Below are positions 11,498 through 24,052 of a DNA stretch of 64,000 bases, one piece after another (position 1 is the stretch's first letter; each line of letters starts with the position of its first letter). Source of the stretch: Miscanthus floridulus. Its lineage: Eukaryota; Streptophyta; Magnoliopsida; Poales; Poaceae. Location of the stretch: contig NC_089587.1 in the NCBI RefSeq assembly GCF_019320115.1, positions 101,644,166 to 101,708,165 on the forward strand, in the 5' to 3' direction. The position numbers were made by a program, and so were the translations under genes. The notes beneath the pieces were generated by a model. It was not told where the DNA came from. It did no database searches and saw only the letters and a list, made by a program, of their open reading frames with translations.

Positions 11498-14400
11498 TGT
11501 CGCACCCAGTTTTAAAGACAAAACCAAGTACACACTATATGTGAGCCCAGGAAGTTAAATCTCACATATAGCCACAAATCAGGATAATATCAAGAGACAA
11601 TACTTATTACATAATGTATTTAGTAAAAGGAAAATAACCTTAGAGTATTGACAGCGAAAAGTCGACTCCGATCTTCTGGCGAAGACTCCAAATCCACAGG
11701 GACGACTGACTGGTTGACCACAAGCCTAACTCCTCCAGACTGACAATCTGATACCCATCTGGGATTTTTTATTAGATGTAAAGCAAGTGTAAGCTCACCA
11801 TGCTTAGCAAGTATATCAAAGGGATCTATGAGGCTCAAAAAGGCTTGACACTGTTTGACTGCGGTTCGTAATTTTAGTTAATCAAATTTTAGCATCCTGA
11901 ATCACTACTTTAATGAACAATCCTAATTCCCAAATGATATTAAAGTATAGTCAAGTTTATCTCAATACCCAACCATCCACCATCCACAGTAACCACTAAT
12001 CTTGAAGGATCCAGACCGCTCATATCCGTGAGCACGGCTGTTATAACAGGTTAATTATTTCTACAGAAATTATACATCTTTACCCACCGAGCCATGATTC
12101 CCAATGCCGGGGTTTGCAAGGCCCACTACACCTCTTCCCAGGAAGTGTGGCAGGGTATCACTATGAAACCCTTAGCTAGTTGCACTAACAAGTCATAGCT
12201 ACAAAGGAGTGGCACACGTGGGCATCGCAGCACGGTACACACCCTAGCAGAAAAAGGAAAGATACCCTCTTACCCTTACTGGAGCTACAGATGAGCTAGT
12301 ACAATCTAGTTAACAGGTTAAAGTCAGAGCCATATGACACTCGGGGTTGTACGGAACCTCCTGGGTTGCCGCTTTAGGATTAAGTCCTTATGGAGAGGCA
12401 CTAGAGTACTCAACCCCGTACTCTAGCCCCCTATCTGTTGCTAAAAAGCTTCATGTTATCATATTGCATAATGTCTTTAATCATGTTTAACTATTATTCT
12501 ATGTTTAGCACTGCAGCATCTATCTAAAATGCATACCCAAACCCTAGGTAACAAGGATATGTGGTACAAGTATTCATCTAGGTAAAGTCCTTAAAGGTAT
12601 TTCAATTTAGACACATGCATGAATATGAATGGTAATAGTTCATAGGTAACAAGGGGCCTTTGGTACACTTGCCTTAAATACCAATCCTTCGGTAAGCTTT
12701 AATCTTCAACGTTCTTCTTCTTCTTCTGGATCACCACATATATCTCACCGACTGGACATAATCGTAGAACACCACACAACATCCATACACATACATGCAT
12801 AGCATCCAATTGCTACTATATTAGAACAATACACCAATCATAGAAAAATAAGTAAAAGAGTTTGAAATACGATTCTACGCATCGCTATGAACACACAGAC
12901 GCAAAAGACACGCTATATGTGATTCAACGAAAAAGCGACTATCAAAGCAACGGAAAATAAAACCTATCCATCTAACTTATTTTAATTGTAGAAACACATG
13001 TAAATATTTTCATTAATCAACTTGTTTCATTGCTTAAGAAAGAGCGTAGTATAAAACCTATATTGACTTTATATTCCGAAAACGATGCAAGTGATAGTAT
13101 TAATACAATTAACTTTTTAACTGCTAAAACATATTTGAGTAACATGAGAACTACTGACGCCACTGCGTAGAACACGCCGATAATGAACTATCGTTAAGAA
13201 GAAACAACTACCGAACAGTTTTATATATATTACAAAAGAAACATTTACGAGCTTGATTCATGTTAATTAAGAAAAACTATGTGAGTAGTACCCACTCAGG
13301 TTACTCAGAACGTATTCAATTTGAAAAGTTGAGTTAAAGCTAATTATATTTTATTTATAAAAATATCTCATATCATTTAAGTCATTTAAACATTTAACTA
13401 GAAAGATTAAAGGACATGTGACAAAAGCCATATGAAAGCATCATGTGTTAAAGTTGAACTAAGCATGCTATAAATTAAAAATGTATTAATGTCGATATTA
13501 ATCATAATGATAGTGATTTATGAAAGACTGATGTATTCACCTAAGTTGTTTTTAATTATAAACCCAGTTGCATAACCATTAAACAAATTAACATTTAACT
13601 TATAAAATTTTGAGATATAAGACATGCTAAACGGCACTGCTAACACGTAGCATTAGTTAAATTATATTTTAATTTAGAAACTGAGTTAGAGTAATCATGT
13701 TTTATTTATAAATGTTGTCACGTAGATTAAGCAAGTTAAACTTAAATTTTGCAACAGTAAAATGCATGTGAGAGCACCTATACAAGTTTATCATATATAC
13801 AACGAGTTTAAACTAACCAAACTTATAATTGAAAAGAATATTAATATCAACAATTAATCATATTAATATTATACATGAATTGCCATGCCGAGATATGAAA
13901 CATATATTACTTAATTATAAAACTGTTTGCACGCATACTTAATCATTTTAATATTTAATTATAAAAGCGTAATAAGGTAACATGGAACACATCATCATGA
14001 ACACGTATCACCCATTGCGATGAAACTCACGCAATCGAATCGAAATTTAAAACTAAATCGACTTTAATTAATCAACGATTAATTAATTATAGACACAATT
14101 AATATTTTAATAAAATAAATTCATAAGCATGTGATATGAAAACTAATAGCGCTACTACGTAGTTCTCGACGACACAAAACTAACGCAACTAGAACGGACT
14201 GAAATGGAGCTAAATCAATTAAACGGCGGGAATTAAAAGAAGGATGGCAAAATCGTAAATAGTTCATCTTGTACCTTGGTTCATTCATCTTCGTCAGGAA
14301 CGAACAGAACACAACGTACATACATGGCTGGAACCTGCTGCGTTGCTCCACGCAGGGAAGGGGACGGAGGGACCTGGTAGGTCGGCGGCGGCATGCGGCC

Positions 14401-15557
14401 ACGTGTCTGGCAGCCTGCCACGCGCGCAAAGGGCAACAGCAGTGGCTGGCCAGGCCGAGCAGGCACTAGGCAGCGGCCAGGCCAGGCAGGCAGCAGGCGG
14501 CGGCCATGCCTACCGCTCACGCGCTGAGGACAGGGGGCTGGGGGCCGCGCGGCGTGGGTGAGGGCCAGGGGCGGTGGCGCCAGGCCCTAGGCGAGGAGGG
14601 CCACGGCCATGGCCGGAGATGGCCTGAAACAGAGAAATCTATGGTGAAGTTCGCCGGTTACCTCCCCGGAGAAAGAAAAATGAACGGGAAACGGTCAAGC
14701 AGCGATAGATTCGATAAAAGAAGGACACTACGGTGTAGAGAACGACGAGATCTACCTTGTTGTGGTGGCAGTTTTCGCCGGAGACGTCCGAGGTGGCCGG
14801 AAAAGCTCGCCGAAGAGTTCGCCGGAAACCTAGTTGTGGAGAACTTCGGCGTCCGATCTGCGGTGATAGGAGTGGCGGCTCGCAAAACGGGCTGTACTTC
14901 TGAAATCCTCGCGTCGAGGCCTACGCCGGCATATATATATACATAGGGTTTGGAGATTTTGGAAAGTGAAGATATTTATTAATTATTGATTTTCAGAATT
15001 AAAGTAATTACAGAAAATCGGGAATTACTATTTAGGCTACGAAAAATATCTCTGAGCTCTGAAAAATTCCAGAAAAATTCATAGGGATAGATGGAAGTAT
15101 AAGGAACACAACCAAAGTGGTTTTAGCTCCTGGAAAAGACTTTTAGATTGATCGAGGAAAAAGACAAAGCTTCAAGAAATAGAAATTTAATCCCGACAAA
15201 GGTCGGAAAGATTCCCGGAAAGAGAGACATTGTTCTAACGCGCCTTAAAACCTTTTCCAAACCTTTGGATTTTGAAAACAAGGCATCTTATCTAACTTTT
15301 GTTTTTGTAAGTTTTCATATTCTTTTAAAAAAAACTACTTGAAAACAATATTTTAAAGATTGAGATTTGAATTTATTTTTCAAACCACTCATCACAAAAG
15401 TATCAATGCAACGGCATGTATGCGCAAACATGTTGCTACCCTTATGTTGGATTTAATTTAAAGAAAGTTTTCTTTTACCTATGTTTTTATGAGCACAAAA
15501 CAATTAACAAAAATTATTTTACTCTTTTTAGAAAGTAGTTAATTTTAGGGTGTTACA
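11498..15557 (-). repeat. 3' LTR of element C (left in the window)
   Basis: Its plus-strand boundaries are TGTCGCACCC and GGGTGTTACA, near-perfect inverted termini. It contains a long AT-rich part, a GC-rich block (14340-14920) and a TATA-like box read on the minus strand at 14931-14942. A plus-strand ORF of 146 codons (14506-14946) recurs in the other LTR at 21424-21864 but is antisense to the element and rich in Arg and Gly. I do not treat it as a gene. Confidence 0.92.
14931..14942 (-). promoter_or_regulatory. TATA box in the left LTR of element C
   Basis: An ATATATATATAC stretch on the minus strand precedes a GC-rich leader (GCCGGCGTAGG). The same motif occurs at 21849-21860 in the other LTR, which is the one positioned to drive genomic RNA. 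Confidence 0.5.
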
Positions 15558-15573
15558 ATTCTACCCCCCTTAA
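15558..15573 (-). promoter_or_regulatory. Polypurine tract of element C
   Basis: On the minus strand TTAAGGGGGGTAGAAT abuts the TGTAACA start of the 3' LTR. It is identical in layout to element B's tract. Confidence 0.85.
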
Positions 15574-18400
15574 GATGAATCTTGTTCCCGAGATTCAGAG
15601 AAGAAGAGCAAAGAAGAGAGGGATACTTCAACTTGGGATCTTCTTCACTTCATTGAGCAACACCATCTTGATACTCACCTTGTGTTGTATGATAATTCAT
15701 CATGTGGCTACTCTTGCATATTCTTATTCCATCTTATTCTAAGTCCGATCTTGTTGCTTCTCTTAATTCGTTCCAATGAATCTTATTATCCATATGTTAA
15801 GCTTCCAAAAGATCTTGCTTAGCTTGAATCAGAACTTTGAATTCTATGGTTCTTTTTTATGCATTTTGAAATGTTTTACTTTTCAAAAGGAAGTCTTCAA
15901 ATCAAAACCGAACAAATTTTCTTTTTCAACTCCTTTTGAAATAGCTTTCAAAATATGTTTTATGCTTAGAATTTAGGAAAATATTTCAACCATGTTTTGA
16001 AACTCTTTTGAATAAATGTTTTTAAGGTTTTTGAAATAAACCCAATCATTTTCTAATCATTGGAAACTCAAGTAAATATAGTAAGCTTTGTTTTTCAAAC
16101 TCATTTGAAAACTTGACTTTATAATCAAATCTCAGATAGAGAGCAGACAAATCAACTCAGGTTCTTTTGAAATATGTTTCAAACAAGGGATTTTTAAGAT
16201 TTTAGAAAACAAATGAAACATTCAAACTTTATTTTCAAATCATTTTGAATGAACTCTTTTGGAATTTCTAAAATGAAACCAAATCAATTTCAAAACTACT
16301 TTAGAAATAAAGAGAGTAAGTTTTTAATTCCCATTTTCTTTTGAAGTCAAACAAAAGACTTAATACACATGTTTAAGTTCTTTTTGGAATAAGACTTTTG
16401 GGGAATCAAATCAAATAATTTTCAACCCTTTCGAACCATTTTGGAAGACCTCTTTTAGAAATACACTTTTGAAGTCAACTCAAACCTTTTCTTTTCAAAT
16501 TTTGTTTAGAAATCAAACATAATTCTAATTCAAAGTCAAAAGTGCTCAGTTTCCAAATGCAAATTGTTGTAAACTTTTGAACCAAATTTTTCAAACTTTT
16601 GTAAAATATCTTCAATGCATTTTGAACACCTTTCAAATAAAATTTGAACTAAGATAACTCAAATTGTTTTTTTAAACGGTCTTTTCCAAACAACCCATTT
16701 TAAAAACACTTTAGAGTCATTTTCAAAGTGTTTTAGAATAAAATGGTTCAAAAGTGGTTTTTTAGAATAACACTTTGAAGAGTAACCGAATACATTTTAC
16801 TCTTTTTGAAATTTAGTTCAAAGCAAAGTGGGTTTTCAAATCTGATTTCACTTTCAACTTTTTGAAGTTTTAGGAATCGGATACTTCAAACTTTTTATGA
16901 ATATCTGTTTTTAAACTAGAGCCTTGAGTGAAGCAGCTCAAATCAAATTGTTTTCTTTTGAATGAGCAAAAGAGTCTTTCAAAACTCAAATCAAAACTTT
17001 TGAAATGTCTCAAATATAGTCTTTAGCAACACTTTTTGAATCTTTTAAACTCTAATACTCTTTTCAAATCAACTCTTATTCTTTGGTGAAATACTTTTGA
17101 AATTAAGTTTCGAATACCAACACATGAAAATGAGAAAACAAACTTAAACCCTTTTTGAACTTAGTTCAAATCAACTTTTGAAGAAGTTTTTTTTAAGTTC
17201 TTGAATCAAAAGGTTGTTAATTCATTTTCCAACATCTTTTGAAGATTTCATTTCAAGGAAAGAGCTTTAAATAGAAACCAAAACCAATCCAATTGTTTTT
17301 AAGAGTTAATCTTAGTCTTGAGCATTCTTGCAACTCTTTTGTATACGTCTATATCCTAGGTACGTGAAGATCGAACTCCCAACCATAGCTAGCTTGAAGA
17401 TCAATCTAGACGTGGATCCGAACTCCATGTGGTTCACCAACTCACAACACTCTTAGCTTGGCTACCCCCCTTAAGAAGAGATGAGATAGGGGCACCAACA
17501 TCCAACATGTAACTTTCTTCAAGGGAGCTTGTGGACATAGATAAGAATAAGAAAAATCGATCCTTCCCGTAAATAGAAAACAGCAGCGCAGAAAAACATT
17601 CATATCTCGAGTTCCATTTATCCAATAAAGTTGCATCTTGAACCGTTGGAAAGCTTATAAAATTCCCCACAACTTTCTTTTAGATCACTTCTTGAGATTT
17701 TGCAGTTAACTTGGTCGAAATCTTTGCTCAACAGAAACTATTCCAGATTCCAGACAGCACATATGTATCTCCTTGTGATTTTCATATCTCCCATACCAGA
17801 AATGCTATCAAGGTGACTCTTGCGGGAAAAGAAAGATCTTGAAGTCTACTTTCACCCAGAATTTTCTCAGAATTGTTTTTGGTTGCCCAGAGGTTGGAGA
17901 CATAGGCCATAGAAGTCAGACTGCTCCAGAAGATAGAAAGCAGGAAACAAGAGAAAGAGAACCCAGACTATTTATTTCCTTATCCCTTATACTTTAAACC
18001 TTTAATAAAATTGTGAGCATAACCCATAAATTCATTGCACTCATAACAAAGATCCAACTCAACCATAACATAAGGACAAACCATCCAAACACAAAATACA
18101 AGTGTGTTACTAATCGTTCCTTCTAGCTACTTGGTAGGCATTCTTAGGGGAAAACTTCTTAACATGGCTTTGGAAATTTGAATAGAGGTGAGACTAGAAA
18201 GTTTTGCAAGAGATCCGGAACAACAACTCAAGGAGATAAGAAAGTATAGCTCAAAGGAAGCTATCAAGGAGAGGAGACAATAGGACAAGGATTGGAAATA
18301 TTCAATTCAATGAGTCAAGGAGGTGGAGAAATAGTTTTATAGTAAAATAGGTTTTTAGAAACGACTAGTGCTAACTAGGCTTGCGTCCTACAGTCAGTAT
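15574..18400 (-). other. Non-coding interior of element C
   Basis: On the minus strand the interior starts at the primer site, runs through about 900 bp of ordinary sequence and reaches an internal polypurine-like tract (TTAAGGGGGGTAGCC, 17461-17476). It then enters about 1.5 kb (15800-17330) crowded with TTTTGAAA/TTTCAAA words. No ORF of note exists; the longest minus-strand frames (17434-17670) are 78 codons or fewer and overlap each other. Element B shares the sequence just upstream of the internal tract, but its gag/protease segment has no counterpart here. Confidence 0.75.
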
Positions 18401-18412
18401 TGCTCTGATACC
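18401..18412 (-). promoter_or_regulatory. Primer-binding site of element C (initiator Met tRNA)
   Basis: The plus-strand GCTCTGATACCA is TGGTATCAGAGC on the minus strand, four bases inside the 5' LTR. It marks the direction of the element and the LTR boundary at 18417. Confidence 0.88.
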
Positions 18413-18416
18413 ACTT

Positions 18417-21400
18417 TGTCACACCCAGTTTTAAAGACAAAACCAAGTACACACTATATGTGAGCCCAGGAAGTTAAATCTCACATATAACCACAAATCA
18501 GGATAATATCAAGAGACAATACTTATTACATAACGTATTTAGTAAAAGGAAAATAACCTTAGAGTATTGACAGCGAAAAGTCGACTCCGATCTTTTGGCG
18601 AAGACTCCAAATCTACAGGGACGACTGACTAGTTGACCACAAGCCTAACTCCTCCAGACTGACAATCTGATACCCATCCAGGATTTTTTATTGGATGTAA
18701 AGCAAGTGTAAGCTCACCATGCTTAGCAAGTATATCAAAGGGATCTATGAGGCTCAAAAAGGCTTAACACTATTTGACTGCGGTTCGCAATTTTAGTTAA
18801 TCAAATTTTTGCATCCTGAATCACTACTTTAATGAACAATCCTAATTCCCAAATGATATTAAAGTATAGTCAAGTTTATCTCAATTCCCAACCATTCACC
18901 ATCCACAGTAACCACTAATCTTGAAGGATCCAGACCGCTCATATCCATGAGCACGGCTGTTATAACAGGTTAATTATTTCTACAGAAATTATACATCTTT
19001 ACCCACCGAGCCATGATTCCCAATGCCGGGGTTTGCAAGGCCCACTACACCTCTTCCCAGGAAGTGTGGCAGGGTATCACTATGAAACCCTTAGCTAGTT
19101 GCACTAACAAGTCATAGCTACAAAGGAGTGGCACACGTGGGCATCGCAGCACGGTACACACCCTAGCAGAAAAAGGAAAGATACCCTCTTACCCTTACTG
19201 GAGCTACAGATGAGCTAGTACAATCTAGTTAACAGGTTAAAGTCAGAGCCATATGACACTCGGGGTTGTACGGAACCTCCTGGGTTGCCGCTTTAGGATT
19301 AAGTCCTTATGGAGAGGCACTAGAGTACTCAACCCCATACTCTAGCCCCCTATCTGTTGCTAAAAAGCTTCATGTTATCATATTGCATAATGTCTTTAAT
19401 CATGTTTAACTATTATTCTATGTTTAGCACTGCAGCATCTATCTAAAATGCATACCCAAACCCTAGGTAACAAGGATATGTGGTACAAGTATTCATCTAG
19501 GTAAAGTCCTTAAAGGTATTTCAATTTAGACACAAGAATGAATATGAATGGTAATAGTTCATAGGTAACAAGGGGCCTTTGGTACACTTGCCTTAAATAC
19601 CGATCCTTCGGTAAGCTTTAATCTTCAACGTTCTTCTTCTTCTTCTGGATCACCACGTATATCTCACCGACTGGACGTAATCGTAGAACACCATACAACA
19701 TCCATACACATACATGCATAGCATCCAATTGCAACTATATCAGAACAATACACCAATCATAGAAAAATAAGTAAAAGAGTTTGAAATACGATTCTACGCA
19801 TCGCTATGAACACACAGACGCAAAAGACACGCTATATGTGATTCAACGAAAAAGCGACTATCGAAGCAACGGAAAATAAAACCTATCCATCTAACTTATT
19901 TTAATTGTAGAAACACATGTAAATATTTTCATTAATCAACTTGTTTCATTGCTTAAGAAAGAGCGTAGTATAAAACCTATATTGACTTTATATTCCGAAA
20001 ACGATGCAAGTGATAGTATTAATACAATTAACTTTTTAACTGCTAAAACATATTTGAGTAACATGAGAACTACTGACGCCACTGCGTAGAACACGCCGAT
20101 AACGAACTATCGTTAAGAAGAAACAACTACCGAACAGTTTTATATATATTACAAAAGAAACATTTACGAGCTTGATTCATGTTAATTAAGAAAAACTATA
20201 TGAGTAGTACCCACTCAGGTTACTCAGAACATATTCAATTTGAAAAGTTGAGTTAAAGCTAATTATATTTTATTTATAAAAATATCTCATATCATTTAAG
20301 TCATTTAAACATTTAACTAGAAAGATTAAAGGACATGTGACAAAAGCCATATGAAAGCATCATGTGTTAAAGTTGAACTAAGCATGCTATAAATTAAAAA
20401 TGTATTAATGTCGATATTAATCATAATGATAGTGATTTATGAAAGACTGATGTATTCACCTAAGTTGTTTTTAATTATAAACCCAGTTGCATAACCATTA
20501 AACAAATTAACATTTAACTTATAAAATTTTGAGATATAAGACATGCTAAACGGCACTGCTAACACGTAGCATTAATCAAATTATATTTTAATTTAGAAAC
20601 TGAGTTAGAGTAATCATGTTTTATTTATAAATGTTGTCACGTAGATTAAGCAAGTTAAACTTAAACTTTGCAACAGTAAAATGCATGTGAGAGCACCTAT
20701 ACAAGTTTATCATATATACAACGAGTTTAAACTAACCAAACTTATAATTGAAAAGAATATTAATATCAACAATTAATCATATTAATATTATACATGAATT
20801 GCCGTGCCAAGATATGAAACATATATTACTTAATTATAAAACTATTTGCACGCATACTTAATCATTTTAATATTTAATTATAAAAGTGTAATAAGGTAAC
20901 ATGGAACACATCATCATGAACACGTATCACCCATTGCGATGAAACTCACGCAATCGAATCGAAATTTAAAACTAAATCGACTTTAATTAATCAACGATTA
21001 ATTAATTATAGACACAATTAATATTTTAATAAAATAAATTCATAAGCATGTGATATGAAAACTAATAGCGCTACTATATAGTTCTCGACGACATGAAACT
21101 AACGCAACTAGAACGGACTAAAACGGAGCTAAATCGATTAAACGGCAGAAATTAAAAGAAGGATGGCAAAATCATAAATAGTTCATCTTGTACCTTGGTT
21201 CATTCATCTTCGTCAGGAATGAACAGAACACAACGTACATATATGGCTGGAAGCTGCTGCGTTGCTCCACGCAGGGAAGGGGACGGAGGGACCCGGCAGG
21301 CCGGCGGCGGCACGCGGCCGCGCATCTGGCAGCCTGCCACGCGCGCAAGGGCAGCAGCGGTGGCTGGCCAGGCCGAGCAGGCAGTAGGCGGCAGCCAGGC

Positions 21401-22474
21401 TAGGTAGGCAGCAGGCGGCGGCCATGCTTGCCGCTCGCGCGCTGAGGACAGGGGGCTGGGGGCCGCGCGGCATGGGTGAGGGCCAGGGGCGGCGGCGCCA
21501 GGCCCTAGACGAGGAGGGCCACGGCCATGGCCGGAGATGGCCTAAAACAGAGAAATCTATGGTGAAGTTCGCCGGTTATCTCGCCGGAGAAAGAAAAATG
21601 AACGGGAAACGGTCAAACAGCGATAGATTCGATAAAAGAAGGACGCTACGGTGTAGAGAACGACGAGATCTACCTTGTTGTGGTGGCGGTTTTCGCCGGA
21701 GACGTCCGAGGTGGCCGGAAAAGCTCGCCGAAGAGTTCACCAGAAACCTAGTTGTGGAGAACTTCGGTGTCCGATCTGCGGTGATAGGAGTGGCGGCTCG
21801 CGAAACGGGCTGTACTTCTGAAATCCTCACGTCGAGGCCTACGCCGGCATATATATATACGTAGGGTTTGGAGATTTTGGAAAGTGAAGATATTTATTAA
21901 TTATTGATTTTCGGAATTAAAGTAATTACAGAAAATCGGGAATTACTATTTAGGCTACGAAAAATATCTCTGAGCTCTGAAAAATTCCAGAAAAATTCAT
22001 AGGGATAGATGGAAGTATAAGGAACACAACCAAAGTGGTTTTAGCTCCTGGAAAAGACTTTTAGATTGATCGAGGAAAAAGACAAAGCTTCAAGAAATAG
22101 GAATTTAATCCCGACAAAGGTCGGAAAGATTCCCGGAAAGAGAGACATCGTTCTAACGCGCCTTAAAACCTTTTCTAAGCCTTTGGATTTTGAAAACAAG
22201 GCATCTTATCTAACTTTTGTTTTTGCAAGTTTTCATATTCTTTTAAAAAAACTACTTGAAAACAATATTTTAAAGATTGAGATTTGAATTTATTTTTCAA
22301 ACCACCTGTCACAAAAGTATCAATGCAACGGCATGTATGCGCAAACATGTTGCTACCCTTATGTTGGATTTAATTTAAAGAAAGTTTTCTTTTACCTATG
22401 TTTTTATGAGCACAAAACAATTAACAAAAATTATTTTACTCTTTTTAGAAAGTAGTTAATTTTAGGGTGTTACA
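18417..22474 (-). repeat. 5' LTR of element C (right in the window)
   Basis: A 4058-bp copy of the left LTR, with plus-strand boundaries TGTCACACCC and GGGTGTTACA. Differences from the left copy are scattered single bases and short changes (for example in the GC-rich block near 21300). The TATA-like box is at 21849-21860 on the minus strand. Confidence 0.92.
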
Positions 22475-22479
22475 TCGGC
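22475..22479 (+). repeat. Target-site duplication of element C, right copy (TCGGC)
   Basis: TCGGC directly follows the LTR end GGTGTTACA and matches 11493-11497. Confidence 0.92.
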
Positions 22480-23547
22480 CGTGGTGATCGACTACTCGGT
22501 TGGGGTGATCAACTACTCGACGGCTAAAGTTGACCTTGTTATGGTGATTTGGAAATTCTAAGGTGGGGGTGATAAGGGTCTCCGGTGAGGGGACTGCCCA
22601 CCCGAAGCCTTTTGATGGATTATCTAGGTTGTCTTACTTGGATCAGATCATGGTCGAACGAGAAGATTTTGCGTCAGCAAGATGAGCACGAATGTGAGGA
22701 TGCACGTGCATATTTATATGTACTTTCATTACTCAAGCGAAACAAAGGAAGAGGCATGACATGCAGCAGCATGCAAGAAGACATCAAGCACGCAAGCTAA
22801 TTATGGAAAGTACTCAGTGGCGCAGCTGTGTTGACTTGCAACGATATATGAATAGCCTGCTGCAGTTCGCGGATTACTTGGATACACCCTTGAGAATATC
22901 TACAAGATACTACATATCCTCAGAAGAGGTTTTCAGTTCTTTGAAGAACTCAGATTCAAGACCCTCCAACTTTTTGTTCCAAATAGCAAGAGGCTCGGGG
23001 GCTACACTCAGTGAGTGCACTTTTTCTTCTAAAAAGTGCACATCACTCAGGAGACTTCTTCAAGACAGCAGTTTTTCAAACAACATAAGATTCAAGACCC
23101 TCCAACTTTTTGTTCCAAATAGCAAGAGGCTTGGGGGCTACACTCAGTAAGTGCACTTTTTTCTTTAAAAAAGCACACATCACTTAGAAGACTTCTTCAA
23201 GACAGACCACTTCAAGGCCACACGACAAAAAGAACACGGACATAGCTATATCTGAGCTCTTTTTGACAAAGAATCCGGGTATATGCTTAGGAGCCCTTCG
23301 ATGAAGATTCAGGACGATTTCAAGAGAAGACCCTCAAGCTCCTTGTGCCAAACAGTAAGAGGCTCGGAGGCTACACCCAAATGGGAGTACTTTTTTTCTT
23401 CAAAAAGGTACACACCACGTGAAGATCTTATGAAGCACTACACGGTTTCGCTCAAGAAAGCACTCGGACGATGCTTGTTCCTGCTTGGCGAGACTTGAAG
23501 GAACAAGACGAGGCTTTCAGAACTCAACCATGAAGTGCTCGGGGGCT
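22480..23547 (+). repeat. 3' spacer of element A, right part, with tandem repeats and polypurine tract
   Basis: After about 440 bp of sequence without visible structure, a repeat unit of roughly 150-230 bp recurs. It reads TTCAAGACCCTCCAACTTTT...AGCAAGAGGCTCGGGGGCTAC followed by a CACTTTTT hairpin-like stretch, with copies near 22927, 23080 and 23310 and a first copy left of element C at 11430. Each carries a GGCTCGGGGGCTAC-type purine-rich tract like the one preceding the LTR (GTGCTCGGGGGCT, 23536-23547). Tandem repeats between pol and the 3' LTR are a known feature of Tat elements. Confidence 0.65.
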
Positions 23548-24052
23548 TATCAGTGCGGGACCCATGGGATACCCCACAAGGAAGGGAGAAGATCTAGGGC
23601 CTGTTCGGCAGGACTGAAAAATACTGTTCTGGCAGAACATGAACAGTGATTTCATGAGTGAATAAACCAGCCAGCCGGCCGGCAATAAGCCAGCCGAACA
23701 GCCTCCTAGTCTAACTAGGATTCATCCCCTGTAATCTTAGTAGAAGTATTATTCTGTAATCCTACTAGGAACTCTTATTGTAAACCGACTAGGATTCTGA
23801 CCTCCTAACTACATAAAGGAGGGCAGGGTTCCTAGGGACGAGGACTTTTAACAACACAACACTTTACAATCAATCGAACGCAAAGGCTAACGCCGACTGG
23901 ACGTAGGGCTATTACTCGATCAACGATCGAGGGCCCGAACCAGGATAAATCAACTGTCTCTTGCGTTAACCGTCGAGTTCTGCATACGCTAAAGCCCGAA
24001 CATACTACCCCGAGTACCCCCGTGGAAGGCTATCGGTGGTGAAACATCGACA
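23548..24052 (+). repeat. 3' LTR of element A
   Basis: A 505-bp LTR starting TATCAGTGCGGGACC (expected TG, here TA) right after the purine tract, and ending AACATCGACA. Its start resembles the TGTCGGGGACC... start common to grass Tat LTRs and that of element G. A weak TATA-like ACATAAAG sits at 23811. A MITE lies inside it at about 23597-23703. Confidence 0.7.
23597..23703. mobile_element. hAT-like MITE inside the element A LTR
   Basis: About 107 bp bounded by GGGCCTGTTCGGC and GCCGAACAGCC, terminal inverted repeats of the common grass GGCCTGTTCGG type. There is a short fold-back interior and no coding capacity. An 8-bp target duplication cannot be called clearly. It is non-autonomous and would need a hAT transposase. 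Confidence 0.65.

Larger units (their letters stand above)
11498..22474 (-). mobile_element. Element C: complete LARD-like long-LTR retrotransposon
   Basis: An intact insertion with two LTRs of 4060 and 4058 bp, a 2.86-kb interior, primer site, polypurine tract and a TCGGC target duplication. The primer site (18401-18412) and polypurine tract (15558-15573) show that it reads on the minus strand. There is no gag, protease, reverse transcriptase or integrase. The two LTRs are very alike, with scattered single-base differences, so the insertion is young relative to the others. This is the architecture of large retrotransposon derivatives, which depend on another element's proteins. Shared polypurine tract, termini and LTR blocks tie it to elements B and D. 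Confidence 0.92.
1..24052 (+). mobile_element. Element A: Tat-type Ty3/gypsy retrotransposon, 3' portion, interrupted by elements B and C
   Basis: The segments 1-220, 7075-11497 and 22480-24052 join into one element once the two nested insertions are removed. Reading across the first insertion restores a continuous codon series in the antisense ORF; the second insertion is flanked by a 5-bp duplication. What is visible is the 3' side: an antisense ORF on the minus strand, a spacer with tandem repeats, a polypurine tract and a 3' LTR. The gag-pol part would lie left of the window. Tat-lineage elements (RIRE2, Grande, Retand, Ogre) are known to carry an extra ORF between pol and the 3' LTR, often antisense, so the order and orientation fit. 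Assignment to Tat rests on this layout and on similarity to element G, not on pol. Confidence 0.72.

Noticed and set aside
14506..14946. 146-codon ORF (and its twin 21424-21864) as a host gene
   Set aside because: It lies inside the two LTRs of element C, antisense to the element, with composition driven by the GC-rich block. Its presence in both copies follows from LTR identity.
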